Shown: in pieces, positions 1-9,437 of the stretch
Numbering within the stretch: position 1 is the stretch's first letter
Layout: every line of letters starts with the position of its first letter
Assembly: GCF_000332975.1 (NCBI RefSeq)
Contig: NZ_BANR01000058.1
Location: forward strand, 62,001-126,000
Source of the DNA: Gordonia aichiensis NBRC 108223
Lineage (GTDB): Bacteria > Actinomycetota > Actinomycetes > Mycobacteriales > Mycobacteriaceae
DNA: 64,000 bases
Direction: 5' to 3'
Program-made: the position numbers and the translations under genes
Notes under the pieces: model-generated
Databases searched by the model: none
What the model was told of the DNA's origin: nothing
What the model saw: only the letters and a program-made list of their open reading frames with translations

Positions 1-288
1 ACGATGGACGTCCGCGCACTCTGTGCAGAGGCAACGGGAACCGGCGGCGTGGTCGCCGTACTCCATGAGGACGGAGCGGTGCCCTTCCGGTCGTTAGAGC
101 TGGCAGGGGCGACCGAGATCGTGCTCATCGTCGGACCCGAGGGCGGACTCGACGACTCCGAGATCGCAGATCTCACCGCGCTGGGAGCGACATCGGTGGT
201 GCTGGGGCCGGAGGTGCTGCGCACGTCCGCTGCTGCGGCCGTCGCACTGGGCGCGATCGGAGTGCTCACGGATCGGTGGGACCGGTGA
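1..288 (+). CDS. rsmE: 16S rRNA m3U1498 methyltransferase RsmE, C-terminal part
   Basis: Only the last 95 codons are in the window; the frame is open from base 1. RsmE methylates N3 of U1498 in 16S rRNA of the 30S subunit, using SAM. The fragment holds the SPOUT trefoil-knot SAM site: LIVGPEGGL near its middle, followed by LGPEVLRTSAAA, which matches the family's conserved 'LG..ILR.ETA' loop. The stop codon overlaps the GTG start of the following hydrolase by four bases, which suggests translational coupling. Family call is secure; nothing can be said about the missing N-terminal PUA-like domain. Confidence 0.9.
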   Translation, partial: TMDVRALCAEATGTGGVVAVLHEDGAVPFRSLELAGATEIVLIVGPEGGLDDSEIADLTALGATSVVLGPEVLRTSAAAAVALGAIGVLTDRWDR

Positions 289-1070
289 AGCGGTGCGCGG
301 TGCACCGCACGAAGATCGCCTACGGCGCGGAGCCGTCGCAGTTCGGACATCTCTACCACGTCGCCGACCCTGCCGATCGTCCCGGTCGGATGCGTCCTGT
401 CGTCCTCGTCCACGGCGGCTACTGGACCACGGAGTTCAGCCTGACCATCGAGTCGGCGATCGCCCGGCAGTACGCGGAGCGGGGCGCGCTGGTGTGGAAC
501 GTCGAGTACCGGCGTGTCGGTGAGGCGGGCGGTGGATGGCCCGGCACGGGAGCCGACGTGCGCGCTGCGATCGAGGCACTCGACACCTCCGTTGCCGACG
601 CGCTCGACCCGGATCTGGCGGCGTGCGTCGACTGGGCCGATGTGGCCGTCGTCGGTCACTCGGCCGGGGGACAACTTGCTCTCTGGTCCGTTGCACACCT
701 CGGTGCGAGAACGTCGTCGACGGTGATCACGACTGTGGTCGCGCAGGCGTCGGCACTCGACCTGGTCGGAGCGGGCCGTGCCGCGCGGCCGTCGGTCGAG
801 GGCCTGATGGGTGCGACCTACGATGAGGCGCCCGAGCAGTATCGGCAGGCCTCGCCGATCGAGCAGGAGCCTTTCGACGCGCACGTCGTCGCCATCCACG
901 GCACCCTCGACACCGCCATTCCGGTTGACGTCAGCCGCCACTACGTCGAAACGGTCAGTGCGCGCGGACAATCCGCAGAGCTCGTCGTCGTGCCCGATGA
1001 GGGACATGACGCCTTCGTCGACCCACGGAGCGTGTGCAATCGGCACACGCTGAGGGCCCTGGGGATCTGA
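285..1070 (+). CDS. Alpha/beta-hydrolase (kynurenine-formamidase-like motif)
   Basis: A 261-aa alpha/beta-hydrolase. The motif HGGYW (around residue 46) is the oxyanion-hole signature of the esterase/kynurenine formamidase group, and GHSAGG near residue 124 supplies the nucleophile. A late HGTLD carries the likely acidic residue and DEGHD the catalytic His. The GTG at 285 overlaps the rsmE stop (GTGA) and is preferred to an in-frame GTG at 276. The substrate is not determinable: HGGYW is shared by formamidases and small-ester hydrolases, and no tryptophan-degradation genes lie nearby. No signal peptide is seen, so it is probably cytoplasmic. Confidence 0.75.
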   Translation: MKRCAVHRTKIAYGAEPSQFGHLYHVADPADRPGRMRPVVLVHGGYWTTEFSLTIESAIARQYAERGALVWNVEYRRVGEAGGGWPGTGADVRAAIEALDTSVADALDPDLAACVDWADVAVVGHSAGGQLALWSVAHLGARTSSTVITTVVAQASALDLVGAGRAARPSVEGLMGATYDEAPEQYRQASPIEQEPFDAHVVAIHGTLDTAIPVDVSRHYVETVSARGQSAELVVVPDEGHDAFVDPRSVCNRHTLRALGI

Positions 1071-1130
1071 GCAGGGGCGAGTGGTGGCGACTACCGGAAT
1101 ATTGCCTGCTGATCGGCCGTTGTGGCGCGA

Positions 1131-1136
1131 TAGACT
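1131..1136 (+). promoter_or_regulatory. Putative -10 box of the phoH-era operon
   Basis: TAGACT lies about 60 bases upstream of the phoH start and gives a short leader that contains AGGAG. It is the best TANNNT match in the gap; no convincing -35 element is spaced correctly. Confidence 0.4.
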
Positions 1137-1198
1137 CGTCACGGACACGGGTTTATCCGTGTCTGCGACCCCCACCGAACCCAGGAGTGATTGCATAC

Positions 1199-2290
1199 GT
1201 GAGTGACGGCACCCCCGACGTGAACGCGCCGAACAGCGGAACACCCGGGGGCAGACCTGTGGTCACCTCCGCCGTGGAAATCTCTCCCGAGGTGGTCTTC
1301 GGTCTGCTCGGGGCCGGCGATATCAACCTGCGCACGCTGGAGAAGCTCCTGCCCGCCGACATCCACGTGCGGGGCAATCAGGTGACGCTGAGCGGACAAC
1401 AGGCCGACGTCGCGGCGTCGGAGAGAGTTGTTGCCGAGCTGGTCGAGCTGGTCGGCCGCGGAACTCCGCTGACTCCCGATCTCGTGCGCCACAGCGTGTC
1501 CATGATGAGCGAAGGTTCGGCGGAATCGCCTGCGGAGGTGCTGTCGCTCGACATCATCTCCCGTCGTGGAAAGACCATCCGGCCCAAGACTCTCAACCAG
1601 AAGAAGTACGTCGACGCCATCGACAACAACACCATCGTGTTCGGCCTCGGTCCTGCGGGTACCGGCAAGACCTACCTGGCGATGGCGAAAGCCGTTCAGG
1701 CGCTGCAGGGCAAGACGGTCAACCGCATCATCCTCACGCGGCCCGCCGTCGAAGCAGGGGAGCGTCTCGGCTTCCTGCCCGGCACTCTCAGCGAGAAGAT
1801 CGACCCGTACCTGCGGCCTCTGTACGACGCGTTGCACGACATGATCGACCCGGAGTCGATTCCCAAACTGATGGCCGCGGGCGTCATCGAGGTGGCGCCC
1901 CTGGCATACATGCGCGGCCGGACGTTGAACGACGCCTTCATCATCCTCGACGAGGCACAGAACACCACCAGCGAGCAGATGAAGATGTTTCTGACCAGGC
2001 TCGGATTCGGGTCGAAGGTGGTTGTGACCGGCGATGTCACGCAGGTGGACCTGCCGGGCGGCGCGCAGAGCGGCCTCAACGCCGCAACCCGCATCCTGGA
2101 GGGCATTGACGACATCCACTTCTCGCACCTGACCAGCTCCGACGTCGTTCGTCATCGTCTCGTCGCCGACATCGTCGACGCCTACGGACGCGACGACGAG
2201 GCGCATCGGTCGTCGGCACGGTTGCGTGATGCCGGAGCGCAGGGCAACCGTGCCGCCCGACGCGCAGCAGGACAGGGACGACGCTCATGA
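1199..2290 (+). CDS. phoH: PhoH family ATPase/RNA helicase-like protein
   Basis: A 363-aa P-loop NTPase of the PhoH family. After an N-terminal alpha/beta extension, Walker A (GPAGTGKT) lies near residue 152 and Walker B (FIILDEAQN) near 246. The frame is open further upstream, but GTG 1199 is preceded by AGGAG at about 12 bases and gives the normal family length. PhoH proteins are ATPases implicated in RNA metabolism, often next to YbeY. Here the stop overlaps the ybeY start (ATGA), and the order phoH-ybeY-corC-cdd-era matches Rv2368c to Rv2364c of M. tuberculosis. Despite its name, a phosphate-starvation role is not shown here. Confidence 0.93.
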   Translation: MSDGTPDVNAPNSGTPGGRPVVTSAVEISPEVVFGLLGAGDINLRTLEKLLPADIHVRGNQVTLSGQQADVAASERVVAELVELVGRGTPLTPDLVRHSVSMMSEGSAESPAEVLSLDIISRRGKTIRPKTLNQKKYVDAIDNNTIVFGLGPAGTGKTYLAMAKAVQALQGKTVNRIILTRPAVEAGERLGFLPGTLSEKIDPYLRPLYDALHDMIDPESIPKLMAAGVIEVAPLAYMRGRTLNDAFIILDEAQNTTSEQMKMFLTRLGFGSKVVVTGDVTQVDLPGGAQSGLNAATRILEGIDDIHFSHLTSSDVVRHRLVADIVDAYGRDDEAHRSSARLRDAGAQGNRAARRAAGQGRRS

Positions 2291-2880
2291 GTATCGAACT
2301 CGCCAACGAGTCGGGGGTCGACGCCCCGGCCGAACTCATCATCGGCGCGGCTCGATTCGCCGTCGCCGCGATGGACGTCAACCCCGCCGCCGAACTCTCG
2401 CTGCTCCTCGTCGACGAGGACACGATGGCTGACATGCACGTCCAGTGGATGGACCTGCCCGGCCCGACCGACGTCATGAGCTTCCCGATGGACGAACTCG
2501 TGCCAGGGGGCCGTCCCGATGCCGCCGAACCCGGGCCGGCGATCCTCGGTGACATCGTGATCTGTCCCGCCTTCGCAAAGAAGCAGGCCAAGGATGCGAG
2601 ACGCTCCTACGAGCACGAACTGGCGATGCTGACGATCCACGGCGTGCTGCACCTCCTCGGCTACGACCACGCAGAGCCGGAGGAAGAGAAAGAGATGTTC
2701 GGCCTGCAGAACGAGATCCTCGAGGAGTTCTACGCCGAGCGTCACCGGATCGCGCAGGCACGGCGGCAATCCGATCGTGACACCAAACTGTTGACCAACA
2801 TCGGTTTCTCCGACGTCGCGGCGGTCGATGAGGCGGCAGATGCCGCCGATCCGGTTCAGCCCCCGTCGAAGGACACGTGA
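2287..2880 (+). CDS. ybeY: Endoribonuclease YbeY (rRNA maturation factor)
   Basis: A 197-aa metal-dependent RNase used in 16S rRNA 3'-end maturation and ribosome quality control. The zinc motif [11 protein letters not shown] (near residue 118) has the three conserved His residues in the H-x3-H-x5-H pattern. The conserved DVMSFPMD strand is also present. The last roughly 35 residues beyond the usual YbeY core are variable and acidic. The ATG overlaps the phoH stop, and the stop overlaps the next gene's GTG, so the operon is fully translationally coupled. Confidence 0.95.
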   Translation: MSIELANESGVDAPAELIIGAARFAVAAMDVNPAAELSLLLVDEDTMADMHVQWMDLPGPTDVMSFPMDELVPGGRPDAAEPGPAILGDIVICPAFAKKQAKDARRSYEHELAMLTIHGVLHLLGYDHAEPEEEKEMFGLQNEILEEFYAERHRIAQARRQSDRDTKLLTNIGFSDVAAVDEAADAADPVQPPSKDT

Positions 2881-4358
2881 GCGTGTCGCACGACATCTGG
2901 TTCCTCGTCGTCGCTCTCGTTCTGCTCGCCGTCGCCGGTGTGTTCGCCGCCGTCGACACCGCGGTGTCGACCGTGTCGATCGCGCGTGTCGAGGACATGG
3001 TCAAAGAACAGCGCGCAGGTGCTCGACGTCTCGTCGCGGTGTTGGACGCGCGTGCCACCTATGTCGGTCTCGCAGTCTTTCTCCGTGTGGCGTGCGAGAC
3101 CGCGGCCGTCGCGCTCGCCGCAGTCTCACTCGTAGACCTTCTCGGAGTCGGGTGGGGGCTCGTCGTCGCCATCGCGGGGATGACAGTGCTCTCCTACATC
3201 GCGGCCGGTGTCGGGCCCCGCACGCTCGGCAGGCAGCACGCCTACAGTGTCGCGCTGGCGTCGGCGGTGTTTCTGCAGGCACTCGGGGTGCTGTTGACCC
3301 CCGTCACCCGACTGCTGATCCTCATCGGCAACGCTTTGACGCCTGGCCGAGGCTATCGCAACGGCCCGTTCGCCACGGAGGTCGAGTTGCGTGAGGTGGT
3401 CGATCTCGCCGAGGCGAGCGGCGTCGTGGCCGCCGACGAGCGCAGGATGATCCAGTCCGTCTTCGACCTCGGCGACACCAATGCGCGCGAAGTGATGGTT
3501 CCGCGCACCGAGATGGTCTGGATCGAGAACGACAAGACCGTTGCGCAGGCGCTGAACCTCGCTCTGCGGTCGGGACATTCACGCATACCGGTGATCGGCG
3601 AGAATCCCGACGACGTGCTCGGCGTCGTCTATCTCAAAGACCTCGCGTCGACGCTGAACGCCGGAGAGCCGATCACTGTCATCAGAACGCGGGATCTGAT
3701 GCGGCCGGCCGAGTTCATTCCCGACTCGAAACCCTTGGACAAGGTCCTCGCCGACATGCAGCGCACCCGGAACCACATGGCTTTGCTCGTCGATGAGTAC
3801 GGAGGTATCGCGGGCCTGGTCACCATCGAGGACGTGCTCGAGGAGATCGTCGGCGAGATCACCGACGAGTACGACACCGACGAGGTCGCGCCCGTCGAAG
3901 ACCTCGGAGACGGACGGATTCGGGTGTCGGCACGTTTGCCGGTCGAAGACCTGGGTGAGCTCTTCGACATCGAGATCGATGACGACGACGTGGAGACCGT
4001 CGGCGGACTGGTCGGACTCGAACTGGGGCGTGTTCCGTTGCCCGGTGCCGACGTGGAATCGCACGGACTGCGGCTCGTCGCGGAGGGCGGGCCGAACCGC
4101 CAAGGGCGTCAACGTATCACCACCGTGTTGGTGACCAAGCTGGAGAGCGACGTCGACGTCGACGCAGACGACAACTCCGGCGACGGGGGAGACACACGTC
4201 GTGACCGACGCCGCAACGGCGAGCGCCATGAGTCCGACACCGCGGCGCGACGCGGCGTGCGCGATCGGGAAGCCGGCGCTGATGGGGAATACTCTGAGCC
4301 GAACGACGCGGACCGCGGCACGGCGGCCCACGCACCCAACGGCAAGGATCACAGGTGA
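2877..4358 (+). CDS. CorC/HlyC-type membrane protein (DUF21-CBS-CorC_HlyC)
   Basis: A 493-aa inner-membrane protein. The N-terminal DUF21 domain has about four hydrophobic helices within residues 1-150. A pair of CBS domains spans about 200-330, including the conserved [12 protein letters not shown] segment, and a CorC_HlyC domain follows at about 345-420. The tail of some 75 residues is charged, Asp- and Arg-rich, and probably disordered. The family is linked to Mg2+/Co2+ transport or efflux; 'hemolysin' is a legacy label. The position matches Rv2366c. The GTG start overlaps the ybeY stop by four bases. Confidence 0.88.
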   Translation: MSVSHDIWFLVVALVLLAVAGVFAAVDTAVSTVSIARVEDMVKEQRAGARRLVAVLDARATYVGLAVFLRVACETAAVALAAVSLVDLLGVGWGLVVAIAGMTVLSYIAAGVGPRTLGRQHAYSVALASAVFLQALGVLLTPVTRLLILIGNALTPGRGYRNGPFATEVELREVVDLAEASGVVAADERRMIQSVFDLGDTNAREVMVPRTEMVWIENDKTVAQALNLALRSGHSRIPVIGENPDDVLGVVYLKDLASTLNAGEPITVIRTRDLMRPAEFIPDSKPLDKVLADMQRTRNHMALLVDEYGGIAGLVTIEDVLEEIVGEITDEYDTDEVAPVEDLGDGRIRVSARLPVEDLGELFDIEIDDDDVETVGGLVGLELGRVPLPGADVESHGLRLVAEGGPNRQGRQRITTVLVTKLESDVDVDADDNSGDGGDTRRDRRRNGERHESDTAARRGVRDREAGADGEYSEPNDADRGTAAHAPNGKDHR

Positions 4359-4693
4359 CGCAGACACTCGACGACGAGGATCACAAACTCGTCGTGCTGG
4401 CCAGAGGAGCGCGCGCTCGCGCGGAGGCAGCATCGGGAGCCGCCGTGCGCGATGGCGACGGACGCACCTACGCAGGAGCCGACGTCGCAACCCGGTCACT
4501 ACAGCTGACCGGGCTTCAGGTCGCGCTCGCGACGGCGTTGGGCAGCGGAGCGAGACAGTTCGAGGCCGCCGTCGTCGTCGGTGGTGGTGCCGACGACCCG
4601 GGACTGGCGACGCTGCGGGAGATCAGCCCGGCGGCTCCGTTGATCGTCACCGACGGAAGCGGAGCAGTCGTCGGCCGTGTCGAGTCGTCATGA
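4355..4693 (+). CDS. Degenerate cytidine-deaminase-like protein
   Basis: A 112-aa protein in the position of the cytidine-deaminase homologue Rv2365c, between the CorC-like gene and era. It has the overall alpha/beta rhythm of a CDA subunit, but the zinc-site motifs are absent: where C/H-A-E is expected the sequence reads LTGLQVALA, and no PCxxC follows. It is therefore unlikely to be a deaminase and may have a structural or regulatory role. GTG 4355 overlaps the upstream stop, and its own stop overlaps the era ATG. Family placement rests partly on synteny. Confidence 0.65.
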   Translation: MTQTLDDEDHKLVVLARGARARAEAASGAAVRDGDGRTYAGADVATRSLQLTGLQVALATALGSGARQFEAAVVVGGGADDPGLATLREISPAAPLIVTDGSGAVVGRVESS

Positions 4694-5619
4694 GCGACGA
4701 GGTCGCTTCGGGCGACTTCCGTTCAGGCTTCGTCTGTTTCGTCGGCAGACCCAACACCGGCAAGTCGACGCTGACCAACGCGCTCGTCGGTGAGAAGATC
4801 GCGATCACGTCGAATCGCCCGCAGACCACGCGCCACACGATTCGCGGAATCGTCAACCGCCCCGACGCTCAGCTGATCATCGTCGACACGCCGGGATTGC
4901 ACCGACCTCGGACCCTGCTCGGGCAGCGACTCAACGATCTCGTCCGTGACACGTACTCCGAAGTGGACGTTATCGGGATCTGCATTCCCGCCGACGAGGC
5001 GATCGGTCCCGGCGATCGCTGGATCGTGTCGCAAGTGCGCCAGATGGCGCCGAAGACGACGGTGCTCGGCGTGGTGACGAAGATCGATCGTGTCACCCCT
5101 GACCGCGTCGCGGCGCAATTACTGGCCTTGAGTGAGCTACTCGGCGGCGAGTCCGAAGTGGTGCCCGTGTCGGCCACGAGCGGCCAACAACTCGACGTGC
5201 TCACCGACGTCCTGGTGTCGCTGATGGAACCCGGCCCGGCGTTCTACCCCGACGGCGAGCTGACCGATGAACCCGAGCAGGTGCTGATGGCCGAGTTCAT
5301 CCGTGAAGCCGCGCTCGAGGGAGTGCACGATGAGTTGCCGCACTCGCTGGCGGTGGTGATCGAGGAGATCATCCCGCGCGAGGACCGCCGCCCTGACCAG
5401 GCGCCCATGGTCGACGTCCACGCCATCCTGTACGTGGAGCGCGACAGCCAGAAGGGCATCATCATCGGCCACAAGGGTGCGCGGCTCAAACACGTGGGTA
5501 CCACTGCTCGCGCACAGATCGAGCGATTGCTGGGAGTGAAGGTGTATCTGGACCTGCACGTGAAGGTGGCCAAGGACTGGCAGCGCGACCCGAAGCAGTT
5601 GGGACGAATGGGCTTCTGA
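4690..5619 (+). CDS. era: GTPase Era
   Basis: A 309-aa ribosome-assembly GTPase that binds the 3' end of 16S rRNA. G1 (GRPNTGKS) is near residue 19, G3 is DTPGLH, G4 is TKID, and the C-terminal KH domain carries IIIGHKGARLK near residue 258. The G4 motif has Thr instead of the usual Asn of NKxD, as often seen in actinobacterial Era. The frame extends far upstream inside the previous genes, but ATG 4690 overlaps the preceding stop and starts directly before the G domain. Co-location with ybeY fits a shared role in 16S rRNA maturation. Confidence 0.96.
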   Translation: MSDEVASGDFRSGFVCFVGRPNTGKSTLTNALVGEKIAITSNRPQTTRHTIRGIVNRPDAQLIIVDTPGLHRPRTLLGQRLNDLVRDTYSEVDVIGICIPADEAIGPGDRWIVSQVRQMAPKTTVLGVVTKIDRVTPDRVAAQLLALSELLGGESEVVPVSATSGQQLDVLTDVLVSLMEPGPAFYPDGELTDEPEQVLMAEFIREAALEGVHDELPHSLAVVIEEIIPREDRRPDQAPMVDVHAILYVERDSQKGIIIGHKGARLKHVGTTARAQIERLLGVKVYLDLHVKVAKDWQRDPKQLGRMGF

Positions 5620-5648
5620 CCGCCGATCTCTCGAGGAGGTACGACGCA

Positions 5649-7226
5649 GTGGGTAAGCACGAGGGAACGACCGACGGGACAGGCTCTGTCGGCGACTCCG
5701 ACGTCACGCAGGAAGTGCCGGAGCAGGCAGACGAGGCGCCGCATGAGGAGCAGGCGGTGGGCACCATCTCGGAGGTGCTCGGCGCTCCGAAGTTCTGGCT
5801 GGCGCCGTTGTTGCTCGTCGTGGTCATCATGTCCTTCATGTCGGCGCTCTACATGGGGGCCATCGCCGACCCCGAGGGCAATCTGCACGATTTCCCGATC
5901 GCACTCGCCAACCAGGACAACGGCGGTGAGGTCCCCAACGCCGACGGGGGCAGCGACAAACAGAACTACGGCGATCAGATCGCGAAGGGAATCACCGACG
6001 AGGCCGCCAAGAGCGGCATCGCGGTTCACCAGACCGATCGGACCACCGCTCTCAACGAGTTGAACAGCGGCAAGGTCTACGGCGTCGTCATCATCAGTCC
6101 GAATTTCACCAATCGGGCGGTGGCACTGGGGCAGTCGGCTGTGCTGCAGGCGAAGCCGGAGAAGCTCTCGATCGACATCTACATCAATCGCGGATCGGGT
6201 ACGTTCGCCTCGGCAATCACGACGACGTTCTCCGAGCGGGTGTCGTCGCAGGTCAACAAGCAGGTCGGCGACCAGCTGACTCAATCGGTACGGCAACAGT
6301 TGGCGAAGGCCGACGTGCCGTTCACGGGCGCCGCTCAGCTGGCGTTGTCGCAGCCTGTCGACGTGCAGACGGTCGAACCCAATCCGTTGCCCGATGGATC
6401 GGGCAACGGACTCTCCGCCTTCTACTTCACGCTGCTGCTGATCCTCGCCGGATTCACCGGCGCGATGATGGTGAGCATCGTCGTCGACGCCGCACTCGGC
6501 CAGACGCCGATCGAGTTCGGGCCCTTCTACCAACTGCGGGTTCGGCTGGCCATCTCCCGCTGGGGAACGCTCGCCGCGAAGTGGACGATCATGCTGTTGA
6601 TCGCGTTCGTCCAATCGGCGCTCTACATAGGCGTGTGTACCGCTGTGGGGACGTCGTTGCCGAACGCCTTCGTGTTGTGGACCTATTCAGTGCTGGTGAT
6701 CTTCGCGGTCGGCGTGTCCTCGGCGTCGGCGATGGCCGTTTTCGGCAATCCCGGTCTGATACTCAACCTCGTGTTCTTCGTGATTCTCGGTCTGCCGTCG
6801 TCGGGCGGAACCGTTCCGTTGGAGGCCAGCCCACGCATCTTCGCCTGGATCGCGGCCTTCGAGCCGATGCACCTGGTCTATCTCGGCGTACGGGCGATCC
6901 TGTACTTCGACGCCGACTGGGATGCAGGTCTCGGCCGTGCGGTGATCCAGACATTCGTCGGACTGGCCGTGGGACTTCTCCTCGGCTGGGCGGGAACCAA
7001 GTATTACGACCACAAGGGCTGGCATCGTTTTCCCGGCGGTATGCGGCTGAGTCCGCGGATGGCGAAACTGCTCGACGGCGGCAGCGGGAGCCTCCCGACG
7101 ATCACCACTCCCGCTCCCCAGCACGTCGCCGGTGTGGTCGGCGCGAGTCAGCGGAGTCGGAACGCGGTGGCAACCGCCACGAAACCGCGGCACAGCGACG
7201 TCGACTCGGAAGTGGATCGACAGTAG
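5649..7226 (+). CDS. YhgE/Pip-like (DUF3533) ABC-2-type membrane protein
   Basis: A 525-aa membrane protein. A charged cytoplasmic N-terminus is followed by one helix at about 52-76, a large extracytoplasmic domain at about 80-255, then about five helices between 260 and 465. A hydrophilic tail ends the protein. This one-plus-five topology is that of ABC-2/YhgE-Pip proteins, often linked to export of lipids or cell-wall material or to phage infection. AGGAGG lies 8-9 bases before GTG 5649, a strong RBS. M. tuberculosis has amidase amiA2 at this site between era and recO, so this gene is a local replacement. The substrate is unknown. Confidence 0.75.
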   Translation: MGKHEGTTDGTGSVGDSDVTQEVPEQADEAPHEEQAVGTISEVLGAPKFWLAPLLLVVVIMSFMSALYMGAIADPEGNLHDFPIALANQDNGGEVPNADGGSDKQNYGDQIAKGITDEAAKSGIAVHQTDRTTALNELNSGKVYGVVIISPNFTNRAVALGQSAVLQAKPEKLSIDIYINRGSGTFASAITTTFSERVSSQVNKQVGDQLTQSVRQQLAKADVPFTGAAQLALSQPVDVQTVEPNPLPDGSGNGLSAFYFTLLLILAGFTGAMMVSIVVDAALGQTPIEFGPFYQLRVRLAISRWGTLAAKWTIMLLIAFVQSALYIGVCTAVGTSLPNAFVLWTYSVLVIFAVGVSSASAMAVFGNPGLILNLVFFVILGLPSSGGTVPLEASPRIFAWIAAFEPMHLVYLGVRAILYFDADWDAGLGRAVIQTFVGLAVGLLLGWAGTKYYDHKGWHRFPGGMRLSPRMAKLLDGGSGSLPTITTPAPQHVAGVVGASQRSRNAVATATKPRHSDVDSEVDRQ

Positions 7227-7236
7227 GGCCTCGCTC

Positions 7237-7296
7237 CTCTTGCGGCATGTCCCCGGCCTCTGGCGGCATGTCCCCGCCTCTGGCGGCATGTCACAG
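7237..7296 (+). repeat. Three tandem 20-21 bp repeats before recO
   Basis: Three near-identical copies of a unit with core GCGGCATGTCCCCG (the last copy ends in GTCACAG) lie end to end between the membrane-protein gene and recO. The unit does not encode a conserved peptide and is not a CRISPR, because there are no spacers. Confidence 0.85.
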
Positions 7297-7331
7297 CGGG
7301 TGTTGTCGGTGCTCGGTGGAAGAATGGCGCG

Positions 7332-8138
7332 GTGAGGTTCTACCAGGATGAAGCGGTGGTGCTGCGTCAGCACAAGCTCGGCGAGGCCGACCGCATCATC
7401 ACTCTGTTGACCGCGGAGCACGGATTGGTGCGTGCGGTCGCCAAGGGCGTGCGACGGACGAGGTCCAAGTTCGGTGCCCGGCTGGAGCCGTTCGCCCACG
7501 TCGACATCCACCTCTATCCGGGACGCAACCTCGACGTCGTCACACAGGTCCACTCGATCCACGCTTTTGCCGACGCGATCGTCGCCGATTACGCCCGCTA
7601 CACCACCGCGTGCGCCGTTCTCGAGACCGCTGAACGTCTTGCAGGTGAAGAGCGTGCGCCTGCGGCGCAGTTGCACCGGCTCACCGTCGGGGCACTCGAA
7701 GCGCTCGCCGACGACCGACGACCGGGCGGGTTGATCCTCGACGCCTTCCTGCTCAGGGCGATGCACTGTGCCGGCTGGATGCCTGCGTTGGATGTGTGTG
7801 CGCGCTGTGCCCAGCCGGGCCCACATCGGGCTTTTCATGTCGCGGCCGGAGGTGCGGTGTGTCTGCACTGTCGCCCGCCGGGCGCAGCGACTCCGTCGCC
7901 CGGTGTCCTCGACCTGATGGACGCGCTGTACCGCGGGCAGTGGGAGCACACCACCGATGCGACGGAGTCGCTTCGACGCCAGGCCAGCGGTTTGGTTGCC
8001 GCACATCTGCAGTGGCATCTCGAGCGGCAGTTGCGCACCCTGCCGCTCATCGAACGTGCCGCCCCTCATAGTCTGGTTTCACCGAACGTGAGAGGAGCCG
8101 GCGATGGCGCTACGGTCGCGGTCCGCGGCTCGGGATGA
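7332..8138 (+). CDS. recO: DNA repair protein RecO
   Basis: A 268-aa recombination mediator that loads RecA on SSB-coated DNA. The N-terminal OB fold starts with the typical [21 protein letters not shown]-terminal four-cysteine zinc site is formed by CARC near residue 156 and CLHC near 177. GTG 7332 is the only start that fits this N-terminus. The 3' end overlaps uppS by 35 bases, as in related genomes where the two genes are adjacent (Rv2362c-Rv2361c). Confidence 0.95.
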   Translation: MRFYQDEAVVLRQHKLGEADRIITLLTAEHGLVRAVAKGVRRTRSKFGARLEPFAHVDIHLYPGRNLDVVTQVHSIHAFADAIVADYARYTTACAVLETAERLAGEERAPAAQLHRLTVGALEALADDRRPGGLILDAFLLRAMHCAGWMPALDVCARCAQPGPHRAFHVAAGGAVCLHCRPPGAATPSPGVLDLMDALYRGQWEHTTDATESLRRQASGLVAAHLQWHLERQLRTLPLIERAAPHSLVSPNVRGAGDGATVAVRGSG

Positions 8139-8940
8139 ACGAGCGAGAGCTGCCGCAGCACAGCAACGACGCGTGGTTCGTCCACCCGATCCACACCCCA
8201 GTGGTGCCACGCCGCCCGCATTGCCCGCGGAACTGATCCCGCGCCACGTCGCGCTGGTGATGGACGGCAACGGACGCTGGGCCACCGAGCGCGGACTGCC
8301 GCGCACCGAGGGCCACAAGCGCGGTGAGGCGGTCCTCATGGACACCGTGTGCGGATGCATCGAGATGGGTGTCACGTGGCTGTCGGCATACGCGTTCTCG
8401 ACGGAGAACTGGTCGCGCAGCCCTGATGAGGTCCGGTTCCTCATGGGCTTCAATCGCGATGTGATCCGACGTCGCCGCGACGAGATGAACGAGATGGGTG
8501 TGCGCGTGCGCTGGGCGGGACGCCGTCCGCGCCTGTGGCGCAGCGTGATCAAGGAGCTCGAGGTTGCCGAGGAACTGACCAAGGACAACACGGTCATGAC
8601 TCTGACCATGTGCGTCAACTATGGCGGACGTGCCGAGATCGCAGACGCGGCAAGGGAAATAGCGCGACGCGCTGCAGCGGGCGAGATCGATCCCGAGCGG
8701 ATCACCGAAGCGTCGTTCGCGAAGTACCTCGACGAGCCCGACATGCCCGATGTCGACCTCTTCCTCCGGCCGTCGGGCGAGCAGCGCATCTCGAACTTCC
8801 TACTCTGGCAATCCGCGTACGCCGAGATGGTCTATCAGGAGAAGTTGTTTCCCGATTTCGATCGCCGAGACCTGTGGGCAGCGTGTGTCGAGTACGCGTC
8901 ACGCGATCGCCGCTTCGGCGGTGTGATGACGACGGAGTGA
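8104..8940 (+). CDS. uppS: Isoprenyl diphosphate synthase (UppS/decaprenyl-PP synthase)
   Basis: A 278-aa cis-prenyltransferase making the long-chain prenyl diphosphate carrier for peptidoglycan and arabinogalactan synthesis. The catalytic Asp is in VMDGNGRWA (D54), and [16 protein letters not shown] and FLRPSGEQR are the other hallmark segments. It corresponds to Rv2361c, which makes decaprenyl diphosphate; the exact chain length here cannot be read from sequence. The N-terminal 45 residues are an Arg/Ala-rich extension typical of Mycobacteriales. It starts inside recO, with GAGAGGAG just upstream of ATG 8104. Confidence 0.95.
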   Translation: MALRSRSAARDERARAAAAQQRRVVRPPDPHPSGATPPALPAELIPRHVALVMDGNGRWATERGLPRTEGHKRGEAVLMDTVCGCIEMGVTWLSAYAFSTENWSRSPDEVRFLMGFNRDVIRRRRDEMNEMGVRVRWAGRRPRLWRSVIKELEVAEELTKDNTVMTLTMCVNYGGRAEIADAAREIARRAAAGEIDPERITEASFAKYLDEPDMPDVDLFLRPSGEQRISNFLLWQSAYAEMVYQEKLFPDFDRRDLWAACVEYASRDRRFGGVMTTE

Positions 8941-8981
8941 GTGACGGATGAGTGTGAATCCCCGATGAGCCGGTGTTGCCG

Positions 8982-9413
8982 ATGAGCGACTATTCGAACG
9001 TCAATCCGTCTGCGGCACAGCAAGATCTGCTTTCTCGCGTGACGGCGCTGCTGGGTGAGATCGGCGACGTTGCAGAATCCGACAGCGAATCGGTGGTTGT
9101 GCAGGTGGGTTCGACGCGGGCATCCGTGCGGGTCGTCGCCCTCGCCGACGATCTCCACGTGGTGTCGGTCACGCAGTTACTCGCGCTCAATCTGCCCAAC
9201 ACTGATGCCTTGCGTTCCGATGTCGAGGAGCTCGACGCGACACTGAGTTTCGGTAACCTGCGTCGCTCCGATCTGACCGGCATCACCACGGATGTGTTGC
9301 AGTACTACACCTTTGCGGTCGACGGGCTCGCCGATATTCCGATGCTGACGGTGCTGCACATCGTGCTGTCTGCCGGCGGCGACATCGCCCGCAAGCTCGT
9401 CGACGCGACCTGA
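8982..9413 (+). CDS. YbjN/type III secretion chaperone-like protein
   Basis: A 143-aa cytoplasmic alpha/beta protein. Its pattern (an N-terminal helix, a strand-rich VVVQVGSTRASVRVVALADDL-like core, a late NLRRSDLTGITTDVLQYYTF segment) resembles the YbjN/TY3S-chaperone-like fold common in actinobacteria, but I recognise no catalytic motif. ATG 8982 is chosen; an in-frame GTG at 8973 would add three residues. It sits where Rv2360c lies in M. tuberculosis. Function unknown. Confidence 0.6.
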   Translation: MSDYSNVNPSAAQQDLLSRVTALLGEIGDVAESDSESVVVQVGSTRASVRVVALADDLHVVSVTQLLALNLPNTDALRSDVEELDATLSFGNLRRSDLTGITTDVLQYYTFAVDGLADIPMLTVLHIVLSAGGDIARKLVDAT

Positions 9414-9437
9414 CGTCCTACCGACTTCTGGAGCATC

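Noticed and set aside
1139-2206. 355-codon reverse ORF opposite phoH
   Set aside because: Antisense shadow in high-GC DNA; no RBS, no recognisable motif, and the forward strand encodes PhoH.
5244-6614. 456-codon reverse ORF opposite era and the membrane protein
   Set aside because: Composition is a typical shadow of forward codons; spans two real genes.
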